Shown piece after piece: positions 7,847 through 15,676 of a stretch of 42,351 nucleotides of DNA (position 1 is the first letter of the stretch; each line of letters opens with the position of its first letter). The translations under genes and the position numbers were made by a program. This DNA comes from an uncultured Bacteroidales bacterium (GTDB taxonomy: Bacteria > Bacteroidota > Bacteroidia > Bacteroidales > F082): positions 1-42,351 of the forward strand of contig ONKQ01000043.1 of NCBI GenBank assembly GCA_900318465.1, given 5' to 3'. Under the pieces are notes generated by a model. That model saw only the letters and a list, made by a program, of their open reading frames with translations. It searched no databases and had not been told where the DNA came from.

Positions 7847-8119
7847 ATGAACAAGGAACAGGAAGATGTCGATGTTTTGGAGGAGGAACTCGTTGAAAAT
7901 GAGAAGAGTCTGCTTCTTATCAACGACGATGTCAACACCTTTGAATATGTCATCCGCACGCTGATGGAAGTGTGCGAGCACAGCCGCGAACAGGCCGAAA
8001 CCTGCGCCTGGATTACGCATTACAAAGGCAAATGCGCCATCAAGCACGGCAGCTTCGACGAACTGAAACCCTATTATGATGCCATGTTGGAACGGCATCT
8101 CACGGTAAAAATCGAATGA
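7847..8119 (+). CDS. clpS: ATP-dependent Clp protease adaptor ClpS
   Basis: A 90-residue protein with the ClpS core LLLINDDVNTFEYVIRTLMEVCEHSREQAE (about 22-51), containing the N-end-rule binding residues of the INDDxN loop, then a second half equivalent to the family's HxxGKA region (HYKGKCAIKHG). ClpS delivers N-degron substrates to the Clp unfoldase; the partner is likely the ClpC encoded at 22011-24578. A near-consensus -7 box TACTTTTA lies at 7816-7823. The gene overlaps the RSH gene downstream by ATGA (8116-8119). Confidence 0.88.
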   Translation: MNKEQEDVDVLEEELVENEKSLLLINDDVNTFEYVIRTLMEVCEHSREQAETCAWITHYKGKCAIKHGSFDELKPYYDAMLERHLTVKIE

Positions 8120-10329
8120 GCTACACCCCGCAAGAAATAGCATCCATCCAAAAGGCCTACGAGACGATGCTGGCCGACATCAGCCCTTTCGTCAACGCGC
8201 CCGAACATTTGGCCCTGATTGACAAGGCCTACCACTTTTGTTTGGAGAAATACGACGGACGTTATCTCCTTTCAGGCAAGGCCTATATGTTCCACCTCAT
8301 TGAGATGGCGCGCATCGCCGTGTTGGAGGTGGGCTTGGGCTATATTTCGGTGACGGCCTCTTTCCTACATGGCATCGACTACAAGACTGGCGTGAGCTTA
8401 AAGGAGTTGGAAGATGCTTTTGGCAAGACAGTGGCTGTTGTCTTGGAGGATTTCAGCCAGCTTGCGAGATTGGACACCGACAAGGTAGCCTACAACTCCG
8501 ACAACTTCCAAGTGATGTTCCTCTCTCTCGTCGACGACATGCGGTCGGTGCTGCTGAAGGTGGTGCATCGCACGTATGATGTCAGGAACCAAGATGACGT
8601 CACTCCCCAACGTCTGGCGCGTTTCTTCCATGAAATCAAATACATATACATCCCCATCCTGCACCGGCTTGGTCTCTACAAGCTGAAAGCCGAGCTTGAA
8701 GAGAAGCTGATGCTTTACGAGAACCCAGACATGTTTCAGGAAATCAAGGCCAAGATTGAAGCCACGCAGGAAGCCAGAAGGCACACCGCCGAGCGTTTCC
8801 TTGCGCCTATCATCGAAGGCCTTGACAATGAGCGCGAACGCACCAAGAAAGGCAACAAATACAAGTTCTCGTACAGCATCAAGTGGCGTTTGAAGTCCAT
8901 TCCGTCGATTTACGCCAAGATGCGGGCGCAAAACGTGCCTTTCGAGGAGGTCTTCGACCTGATGGCTGCCCGCGTCATCATCGATTGTGCTTTGAAGGAC
9001 GAACAAGAGTGTTGCTGGAGCACTTATTCGGTGATTTCGAACCTTTATGAGCCTATGCCTGAGCGCCTTCGCGACTGGATAACCAAGCCCAAGGCATCGG
9101 GTTATGAGTCGCTGCACACGACGGTGAAGTATGACGACAAGCAGTGGTTTGAGGTGCAGATTCGCACCACCCGCATGGATGAAATCGCGGAAACGGGACA
9201 AGCGGCCCACTACCTTTACAAAGGCGAGCGGCAGAACGACGAGGACTGGCTGCTCCACGTGCGACAGGTGCTGGAAAACCCCTTGATGGTGTCGTTTGAA
9301 ACCTCTTACAAGAAACTTCACAAGTCAGATAAGATATTCATTTTCACGCCCGAAGGCGACCTGAAGCAACTGCCCGTAGGCTCGACGGTGCTCGACTTTG
9401 CCTACGAGGTTCATACCCATGTAGGCGAGACCTGCAACGGTGCCCGTGTGAACGGTCGCATGGTGCCCATCCGCCACACGCTGACCAACGGCGACAAGGT
9501 GCAGATTATCACGAGCAAGAAACAGTCGCCCCGCGCCGACTGGCTCAACGTGGTGGTGACGGAGAAAGCCAAAAACAAGATACGCCGCTACCTGAAAGAG
9601 CAGGAGCTGAAAGAGTCGGAAATGGGCAAGGGAATGTTGCAACGCCGCCTGAAAAACTGGAAGCTGCCTTTCTCCGAAACCATCGTCGACATGCTGGTCA
9701 AGGAGTTCAAGTTGGAGAATTCGCTGCAACTCTACCACCAGATTTCGACCGAGAAAATCGACATTGCCGCAGTGAAACATTTCCTCATGGCCAAACTCGG
9801 TGAAGGCACTGAGAAATCGGAAAAGAACTTGACCGAGCAAGTTGAATCCTTGAAAAAGGAGTATAATGCGGAGGCGGAAGACTCGCTCACCATAGGCGAA
9901 GACATTGGCAATGTGACCTATAAATTGGCCAAATGCTGCAATCCCATACCGGGCGACCGTGTGTTTGGCTTCGTCACCAACGAGGGCACACTCAGCATCC
10001 ATCGCGTCAACTGCCCGAATGCCAAGGGCTTGCAACAACGCTATGGCTACCGTATCATCAAAGTGAGGTGGAACGGCATGGAAGGCGAAGGTTCGCAGGT
10101 CACTGTCCGCATCTATGGTCGCGATGTGATAGGTTTGTTGGGCAAAATCACCAAGGTGGTGTCGGAGGATTTGCAGGTCAACATGAAGAATATCAACTTC
10201 AACAGCGACAAGGAAGGCTATTTTGAAGGAAAGATTGTGCTGCAAATCGCCGACGTGGATGCCCTCGAACAGCTCATGGACAAAATCAAGGCCATCGAAG
10301 GAATTATCGAAGTGGTTAGAATTAATTGA
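8116..10329 (+). CDS. relA: Long RelA/SpoT homologue: ppGpp synthetase with a degenerate hydrolase domain
   Basis: A 737-residue RSH protein with HD-like, synthetase, TGS, zinc-finger and ACT domains in the usual order. In the hydrolase region H60 and H85 remain, but the HD pair is HG (85-86), the following ED is YK (89-90), the conserved Asp of the LADRLHNMR motif is H151 (VVHRTYDVR), and the SGEPY-region Arg is Leu (YLLSGKAY). (p)ppGpp hydrolysis is therefore very unlikely. The synthetase keeps WRLKSIPSIYAKM, ARVIID, GYESLHTTV and EVQIRT, and has a basic RLRD in place of the ExDD of classical RelA. TGS begins FIFTPEGDLKQLPVGSTV, the zinc-finger is KCCNPIPGD...VNCPN, and ACT is C-terminal. 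It is coupled to clpS by ATGA. It is probably a synthetase-only, RelA-like enzyme, with a separate bifunctional Rel elsewhere. Confidence 0.92.
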   Translation: MSYTPQEIASIQKAYETMLADISPFVNAPEHLALIDKAYHFCLEKYDGRYLLSGKAYMFHLIEMARIAVLEVGLGYISVTASFLHGIDYKTGVSLKELEDAFGKTVAVVLEDFSQLARLDTDKVAYNSDNFQVMFLSLVDDMRSVLLKVVHRTYDVRNQDDVTPQRLARFFHEIKYIYIPILHRLGLYKLKAELEEKLMLYENPDMFQEIKAKIEATQEARRHTAERFLAPIIEGLDNERERTKKGNKYKFSYSIKWRLKSIPSIYAKMRAQNVPFEEVFDLMAARVIIDCALKDEQECCWSTYSVISNLYEPMPERLRDWITKPKASGYESLHTTVKYDDKQWFEVQIRTTRMDEIAETGQAAHYLYKGERQNDEDWLLHVRQVLENPLMVSFETSYKKLHKSDKIFIFTPEGDLKQLPVGSTVLDFAYEVHTHVGETCNGARVNGRMVPIRHTLTNGDKVQIITSKKQSPRADWLNVVVTEKAKNKIRRYLKEQELKESEMGKGMLQRRLKNWKLPFSETIVDMLVKEFKLENSLQLYHQISTEKIDIAAVKHFLMAKLGEGTEKSEKNLTEQVESLKKEYNAEAEDSLTIGEDIGNVTYKLAKCCNPIPGDRVFGFVTNEGTLSIHRVNCPNAKGLQQRYGYRIIKVRWNGMEGEGSQVTVRIYGRDVIGLLGKITKVVSEDLQVNMKNINFNSDKEGYFEGKIVLQIADVDALEQLMDKIKAIEGIIEVVRIN

Positions 10330-10371
10330 TAATCAGTTTTTTAAGTAAATGAGTAAATTTAGTTTACATAT

Positions 10372-10440
10372 AGACTGCGAGACTCCGAGACTGCGAGTCG
10401 AACAAATACTCGAAGTCCTGTGTCACGAAGTCCCGAAGTC
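10372..10440. repeat. Dispersed hairpin repeat (copy 2), after the RSH gene
   Basis: A left arm at 10372-10400 (GACTGCGAGACTCCGAGACTGCGAG) can pair imperfectly, at about 12 of 15 positions, with the right arm ending cgaagtcccgaagtc at 10440. The core unit gact-n-cg-n-gact is the same as in the element before rimM (6469-6553). It lies in the leader region of the CotH gene and before its -7-like sequence TAATTTTG at 10457-10464. Confidence 0.6.
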
Positions 10441-10479
10441 AAAAGATATTGCAGTTTAATTTTGAATAATTTTTGTTTT

Positions 10480-12102
10480 ATGAAAAGATTAGTTTTACTT
10501 TTTGTTTTGTTTTTTGCGTCAGTGATGCTGATGGCACAAGAAATGCCTGACATTCAAGGCAGGTACGGTATAGACCATAATAAGAAAATCATTGTCGCCC
10601 CAGGCAAGCTCCCTGATGGCATGAAGTCTTTCAAGACAACCATGAACCTTCGCGGAGAAACTTATACCTATTATATTGTGGAGATGCCGCTTATCACAAT
10701 CACCACCGACAACGAGATTGTCAACTCGCCTGCCGTGCATGGTGTCATCAACGTGGTCGATACTGAAGGCACCGTCATCACAATGCACGCGGGATTCAAG
10801 ATTCGCGGCACCTCGTCGCAGCAATACGCCAAGAAATCATACCGCATCGAGCTTTGGGCCGACGAGACAGGCACTGAGATGGCCGACACCACCTTCCTCG
10901 GATTGCGCAGCGACGACGACTGGAACCTTGAGGCCATGACCGCACAGCCGCTTCGCCTGCGCAACAAAATCGCCAACGAACTATGGATGGAGATGTACTC
11001 GTTGCCTTATTTGGAAAGCGAGCCGGAGGCTTTGCCCGGCATTCGGATGAAATATGCCGACGTGTTCATCAACGACGAGTATCTCGGCATCTACACCCTC
11101 ACCGAGCGCATGGACCGCAAGCAACTGGGCCTGCGCAAATACAATGGCGACATTCGCGGTGTGCTCTACAAAGGAAACGGCGAAGGTGCGCCCACTTTCG
11201 AAGCCTTGCCCGACTACGACAACACCTTAGACACGTGGGACAACTATGAATGGGTCTATCCCAACGAGAGCGACACCATCATGGATTGGAGCCACCTTTA
11301 CAGTTTCACCAATTTTGTGATGAACGCTTCCGACAATGTGTTCAATTCGCAGTATTCAGCCCAAATCGACAAGAATAACCTTATCGATTACTACCTGTTT
11401 ATCAATGCTTTGAAGGCGATGGACAACATGGGTCGAAACATTTTTTTGGCGCGTTACAAGAAGTCGGGAACCTATTTTTATTTGCCTTGGGACTTGGATG
11501 CCATCCTCGGCCTAGACACAGATGGCGAACAGACCTATATGACGGGCGGTTTGATGAGCAACGGCCTCTTCGACCGCCTGACGCAAGATTGCACCACCGA
11601 TGGTTTTGTGGCCAAGGCAAAAGAGCGTTATCAGGCGTTGCGCAACACCTATCTCAATCCCGAACACATCATGCAATTGGTTCAAAACCAATATGATGAA
11701 TTGCTTGAGAACGAAGCCTACGACCGCGAGCACGAAGCTTGGCCTGACTTTACCGTCGACGAGAGCCAGTTGGCCTATATGAGGGATTGGTTAGAAAACC
11801 GTTTCCATTATTTGGATATGGAGATATTAGCCGATTGCGGCACATGGGACATTGAGGAAGATACTGAAAACCAAACCATTCAGGTGTTTCCCAATCCGGC
11901 AAAAGGGCGCATCAACATCCGCTTTGCAGAAGAGGGAGAAGCCTTCGTGAGCCTTTATGACATGATGGGCCGTTTGGTGTATGCCGATAACGCCACGACG
12001 CAGTATTTCGTCATCCCCACGCAAAATCTCGCGAAAGGAGTTTATACTTTTGTCGCCAACAGAGATGGCGAACAAGAGGTGCATCGGATAGTAGTGGAAT
12101 AA
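10480..12102 (+). CDS. Secreted CotH-family kinase-like protein with a T9SS sorting domain
   Basis: A 540-residue protein with a signal peptide (MKRLVLLFVLFFASVMLMAQ). The CotH core shows FKIRGTSSQQYAKKSYRIEL, RSDDDWNLEAM, YADVFINDEYLGIYTLTERMD, and the terminal kinase-like motif YFYLPWDLDAILGLDTDG. The C-terminal ~80 residues are a type IX secretion sorting domain: VFPNPAKGRINIRF, then DMMGRLVY and GVYTFV. CotH proteins are atypical secreted kinases; here the protein would be exported by T9SS and anchored or released at the surface. The ATG at 10480 is chosen because the longer ORF from 10420 runs through the repeat and would bury the signal peptide. Its stop (12100-12102) directly abuts the stop of the opposing EamA gene. 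Substrate unknown. Confidence 0.85.
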   Translation: MKRLVLLFVLFFASVMLMAQEMPDIQGRYGIDHNKKIIVAPGKLPDGMKSFKTTMNLRGETYTYYIVEMPLITITTDNEIVNSPAVHGVINVVDTEGTVITMHAGFKIRGTSSQQYAKKSYRIELWADETGTEMADTTFLGLRSDDDWNLEAMTAQPLRLRNKIANELWMEMYSLPYLESEPEALPGIRMKYADVFINDEYLGIYTLTERMDRKQLGLRKYNGDIRGVLYKGNGEGAPTFEALPDYDNTLDTWDNYEWVYPNESDTIMDWSHLYSFTNFVMNASDNVFNSQYSAQIDKNNLIDYYLFINALKAMDNMGRNIFLARYKKSGTYFYLPWDLDAILGLDTDGEQTYMTGGLMSNGLFDRLTQDCTTDGFVAKAKERYQALRNTYLNPEHIMQLVQNQYDELLENEAYDREHEAWPDFTVDESQLAYMRDWLENRFHYLDMEILADCGTWDIEEDTENQTIQVFPNPAKGRINIRFAEEGEAFVSLYDMMGRLVYADNATTQYFVIPTQNLAKGVYTFVANRDGEQEVHRIVVE

Positions 12103-13029
12103 CTATTCAGTTTTGTTGCCGTTTACATTCAGCATCACAATGGCAAATAACATTACGAATGCTGCCAGCCATTGCACGGGTGAGTAAACCGTCTTGTTGA
12201 CGAAGTAGTCCAATACCACGGCGGTGATGGGGTACATCAGTTCAAGGAAGGTGGACAGCGAGGCTTTCACATGGCGCAAGCCGTAGTAATACAGGAAGAT
12301 GGCTCCTGAACCTGTCGTTAGGCCGATGAGGGCGATGAAGAACCAATTGCGCGGCGTGACTTGCGAGAAGTCGGCGATATGGCCCCCAAGAAGCACAATG
12401 GCGAGCATGATGAGCGTGGTGAAGCCATAGCGGAAGAAGGTGGAACTGACGAAGGAATAGTTGCCCAAAATCTTCTTGGAAAACACCGTCGAACTGCCGA
12501 AGGAGAAAGCCGCCAACAACGAGAGCAAAGCCGCATAAACCGTGGTGATGCCCTCGGTGCTGAAATCGGGGAGCGACCACCCGAAGGTGAGGAAATAGCC
12601 TCCAACCAAAGCGATGCCGGCCCATAGCGCAAAGTGCTTCTTGATGCGTTCTTTCAGGATGATGCGTGCCAAAATGACGGCAAAGACGGGTTGCAGCTTC
12701 TGGAGCAAAACCACGACGGACAGGCTGTTGAAATGCAACAAAAACAGCGACTTGACGATGGCCAAAGTGCCCAAGGCACCGCCAAACAAGGCGATGAGCA
12801 GGAAATAGACCAAGTCGGAGCGCGACATGGTTTTCAGATGGCGGTATTCCCTGAAGAAGAACACGTTCATCAGCAGGAATGGGCAGAGGTGGATGACGAA
12901 GACCACGAAGGCCGTGTTGAGGTTGTAGAGTTGCGGGGTGAGCAGGATGCCGTCCACGCCCCAAAGCATGGCGGAGAAGGCCACAGCCAACGCCCCAATC
13001 AATTTTGTATTTTGCTGGTTGTCTTTCAT
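12103..13029 (-). CDS. EamA/DMT-family permease
   Basis: A 308-residue, roughly 10-TM protein with two EamA repeats: the first from LIGALAVAFSAMLWGVDGILL to LLQKLQPVFAVILARIILKERI, the second from AALLSLLAAFSFGSSTVFSKK to ELMYPITAVVLDYFVNKTV. The paired QPVFAVILA / YPITAVVLD segments near the end of each repeat are typical of drug/metabolite transporters. It lies 12 bp after the phosphodiesterase gene and is last in a minus-strand series with pnuC. Substrate is not predictable. Its stop directly abuts the CotH stop. Confidence 0.85.
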   Translation of the reverse strand: MKDNQQNTKLIGALAVAFSAMLWGVDGILLTPQLYNLNTAFVVFVIHLCPFLLMNVFFFREYRHLKTMSRSDLVYFLLIALFGGALGTLAIVKSLFLLHFNSLSVVVLLQKLQPVFAVILARIILKERIKKHFALWAGIALVGGYFLTFGWSLPDFSTEGITTVYAALLSLLAAFSFGSSTVFSKKILGNYSFVSSTFFRYGFTTLIMLAIVLLGGHIADFSQVTPRNWFFIALIGLTTGSGAIFLYYYGLRHVKASLSTFLELMYPITAVVLDYFVNKTVYSPVQWLAAFVMLFAIVMLNVNGNKTE

Positions 13030-13041
13030 TTTGAATTGCTG

Positions 13042-13947
13042 TTATGGTTTGAAAACACTTAAAACGGGCTTGCCGCGCCACGCCGAAGGCATTTCCAAAC
13101 CAAGGATGTAAGCGATGGTGGCAGCAATATCATATTGTACCACAGGCTCTTCAATCAAATAACCGGATTTCACGTTCTTGCCAAATACGACAAAAGGACT
13201 CTCCATGTCTTCCATCGCCAAAGTGCCGTGGCCTTGCTCGTGACCGCCGTGGTCGCCCGTGACGATGATAGTGGTGTCGTCGTAAATGCCGGCGTCTTTG
13301 AGGGCTTGGATGATGCGCCCCACGCAAACATCGATGCGGGCAAGGTAATCGTAATAACTTTGGGTGTACCAACCGCTACTGTGTCCAGTGCCATCAATGC
13401 CGTCGAAGACGGGGACGAACAACATGGGCTTTTTGTCTATGATATACTGCACGATATGGTCGCAGTTGCGCTCCACCGACTGCCAGTCTTCCTTGAAATC
13501 CTTCAAATAGCTAATGGACAGCGTGTCAATGACATACTTTATGCCTTCCCATTCGTAGGTGCAGCCCGTTTCGGCTTCGGGGCATTGCTCGCGGACAAGG
13601 GAAAAGATGGTAGGGAAGATGCCGTGGGCATTGGTGGACATTGGGCTAACGTCGGGCGTTTTCGAGTTCCAGGTCGTGTGGCCATGCACTTCAGGCCCCG
13701 CTCCCATGAACATGGTCGCCCAATTGACGCCCGAGCTTGAAGGGATGACGGAACGCTTGTGCATCGTATAACTTCCCTCTTCCATCAAGCTTAATAAGTT
13801 GGGCACGTCGTGTGCTTTTTCAAAGTCGTGGGAGGCCCAACCGTCGAGGCCGATCAAAACGACATGTTTCGCCAACGCGGTGGTCTGCGCCTTCGTTGTA
13901 AAGATGAAGGCAAACAAGAGCATGAAAAGAAAACAAAGGTGTCGCAT
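13042..13947 (-). CDS. Secreted alkaline-phosphatase-superfamily nucleotide phosphodiesterase/phosphatase
   Basis: A 301-residue type I phosphodiesterase/nucleotide pyrophosphatase-like enzyme (PF01663 group). Signal peptide MRHLCFLFMLLFAFIFTTKAQ. Metal and nucleophile motifs are in order: VLIGLDGW (first Asp ligand), PSSSGVNWATMFMG (Ser/Thr nucleophile region), DGIDGTGHSSGW (Asp/His ligands) and VTGDHGGHEQGHG (Asp-His and final His). The C-terminus has the usual DIAATIAYILGLEMP...GKPV. It should hydrolyse phosphate mono- or diesters in the periplasm. It follows the PnuC-family gene by 4 bp, which suggests it dephosphorylates a nucleotide or vitamin phosphate into the form PnuC can carry. That link is inference. 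Confidence 0.85.
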   Translation of the reverse strand: MRHLCFLFMLLFAFIFTTKAQTTALAKHVVLIGLDGWASHDFEKAHDVPNLLSLMEEGSYTMHKRSVIPSSSGVNWATMFMGAGPEVHGHTTWNSKTPDVSPMSTNAHGIFPTIFSLVREQCPEAETGCTYEWEGIKYVIDTLSISYLKDFKEDWQSVERNCDHIVQYIIDKKPMLFVPVFDGIDGTGHSSGWYTQSYYDYLARIDVCVGRIIQALKDAGIYDDTTIIVTGDHGGHEQGHGTLAMEDMESPFVVFGKNVKSGYLIEEPVVQYDIAATIAYILGLEMPSAWRGKPVLSVFKP

Positions 13948-13951
13948 AGTG

Positions 13952-14668
13952 TTATTGTCTTAATAGTTTGTCATTGGCAGTGGCTTCCTTCTCCCAGCGT
14001 ACGCACATGATGATGGAATTGATGAGATAAACCACATACATCATTGTAATAGGGAAGTTTCCCGCTTTGATATACATGAAAATGCTGACGCAGTTGATGG
14101 CAATCCAGAGCCACCACTGCTCGCTGAACATCTTGACCATCAGTATCATGGCCACCACTTGCATCACGGCTTTGGCCGAATCAGCAAAAGGCGCGATGTC
14201 GTTGGTGAAATATTTCATCAACAGGCCGAAGCCCACTGTACCCACGATGATGACACCCAAACTGATGAATCTCGACTTGTTCGGCATGTGGATTTTCATC
14301 ACCTCATGGGTTTCGTGGTTCATGTTTTTCGCCCAAGTGAAGAAGCCCACAAACTGCATGACGAAGTTGTAGACGGTCACGCCAAAGTCGGCATAGAGTC
14401 TGGAAATCAGTGTAATGTAAATCATCAGGCAGCAATGGATGAAGCCGAAGAGATAGTTGGACAGTTTGCCCTTGCCGCCCAAAACAACGTTGATGATGCC
14501 GCAGGCCGCCGCCACGATGTGAATCCAATAGAATTGGTCACTGGCTTTGTCGTATTTGAACAGGATGGACATCACTGTGATAATGACGCTCACCAGCACT
14601 AACCAGATGATGTCGAAAGGCTTCCAGCCTTTGAGGTCTTCTTTGATTAAGTCTTTGAATTTCTGCAT
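13952..14668 (-). CDS. pnuC: PnuC-family vitamin/nucleoside transporter (nicotinamide riboside or thiamine)
   Basis: A 238-residue membrane protein with seven to eight hydrophobic segments. Family motifs include the GIINVVLGGKGKLSNYLFGFI stretch, YADFGVTVYNFVMQFVGFFTW in the middle, and EQWWLWIAINCVSIFMYIKAG near the end. PnuC proteins are SWEET-like facilitators for nicotinamide riboside; PnuT relatives in Bacteroidota carry thiamine. The genomic link to a TPP riboswitch is absent here (the riboswitch is at 4.4 kb), so the substrate is left open. It starts 11 bp after the antitoxin stop and is 4 bp before the phosphodiesterase gene, so it may share transcripts with the toxin-antitoxin pair. 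Confidence 0.8.
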   Translation of the reverse strand: MQKFKDLIKEDLKGWKPFDIIWLVLVSVIITVMSILFKYDKASDQFYWIHIVAAACGIINVVLGGKGKLSNYLFGFIHCCLMIYITLISRLYADFGVTVYNFVMQFVGFFTWAKNMNHETHEVMKIHMPNKSRFISLGVIIVGTVGFGLLMKYFTNDIAPFADSAKAVMQVVAMILMVKMFSEQWWLWIAINCVSIFMYIKAGNFPITMMYVVYLINSIIMCVRWEKEATANDKLLRQ

Positions 14669-14679
14669 GATAATACTTA

Positions 14680-15675
14680 TTAAACAAGTTGAATTGAAAA
14701 CGCCTCAGAATAAGGAATAAGCTGATTTCCGTCGCGATAGCGTAGCCAGGCATCTTCCTGATGGCTTTTGTCTATTATCTCTTGGGTGCTCATGGGCTGA
14801 ATCTTGGCCAACACGTCGCCAAGCGTTTTTAATTCTTGTTCGCTGAAAACGTTAGTGTTACACGAATCACAGCTCAACTTGGTGCTTTCCATGTCGTGAG
14901 CCACAACAATCTCCTTGCTGATGCCCTCAATGTTGTCGTAGACGGTGTCGTAATGGACGGGAACAGGGCCGTATTGTATGGCCTGATACTGAAGCCCACT
15001 GATGGACTGGCCGTGCAACTTGTAGTGAAGGAAATCCGCGTAAAACATCTCCTTGTTGAGTTTCGTGGGAAACAGTCCGCGCTCTTTGCAAATGAAAAAC
15101 TTGACCATTTCGGATACCTTTCCGACGTTTAATTGCCCAAAGCCGTTGTAAATGGAACGACGGATGTCGCGATAGATGAGCTTTTTTTGCACCTCGTTTT
15201 CCAGCTTCGTTTCCGAGGCCAATATGGATTGATGCACCTTGTTATATTCGGTCTCGTCAAATTCGGCACGGCTGTCCTCTAACAAATGAAGCATAAATTG
15301 GCGATTCATGGCCGCCGAAAGCAACTTGCCGTTGGATTCCGAAGGCATTTGGCCTTTTTCGTATTGCGCATACTGGTTGGCACCAAAGCCGAGAATCTTG
15401 GTGATTTGTTGATAATTCAAACCATAGCGCAACCTAATGCCCTTGACTTCCTCTGGAAAAGGGATGCCGTGGTTCACTCGATATTGTGAATAGAGTTCAT
15501 TGAAGAGGAGTTCGTCTTGCTCTGTTGTCGTAAACCGCTCGCCAGTATCCTCGCAGACATAATAGCGCACATGGACTGAAAACTGCTCTTTCCGAAACTC
15601 ATGTTTCTCAACGGTACTAACTTCCTTTACTCTTCCTCCAGTGAAAGGACTTTTTATCTCAACGTACTTTTCCAT
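14680..15675 (-). CDS. Antitoxin: MqsA-like HTH fused to a Panacea (DUF4065/SocA) domain
   Basis: A 331-residue protein. Residues ~1-70 resemble the zinc-binding domain of MqsA/YgiT antitoxins but have lost most cysteines (SPFTGGR where CPxCxxG is expected; VCEDTGE for the second pair). Residues ~73-110 (FPEEVKGIRLRYGL, ITKILGFGANQYAQYEKG) are an MqsA/XRE-type helix-turn-helix. After a linker, residues ~185-300 are a Panacea/SocA domain: MVKFFICKERGL, FYADFLHYKLHGQSISGLQY, IQYGPVPVHYDTVY. Panacea domains neutralise many unrelated toxins. A strong AAGGAGGT lies 7 nt before its ATG, inside the toxin's last codons, favouring excess antitoxin. The toxin-first order matches mqsRA. Domain calls are from motifs; neutralisation of the adjacent protein is inferred. 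Confidence 0.85.
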   Translation of the reverse strand: MEKYVEIKSPFTGGRVKEVSTVEKHEFRKEQFSVHVRYYVCEDTGERFTTTEQDELLFNELYSQYRVNHGIPFPEEVKGIRLRYGLNYQQITKILGFGANQYAQYEKGQMPSESNGKLLSAAMNRQFMLHLLEDSRAEFDETEYNKVHQSILASETKLENEVQKKLIYRDIRRSIYNGFGQLNVGKVSEMVKFFICKERGLFPTKLNKEMFYADFLHYKLHGQSISGLQYQAIQYGPVPVHYDTVYDNIEGISKEIVVAHDMESTKLSCDSCNTNVFSEQELKTLGDVLAKIQPMSTQEIIDKSHQEDAWLRYRDGNQLIPYSEAFSIQLV

Positions 15676-15676
15676 T

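Noticed and set aside
9325-10245. 306-residue open frame on the minus strand
   Set aside because: Antisense shadow of the well-supported RSH gene.
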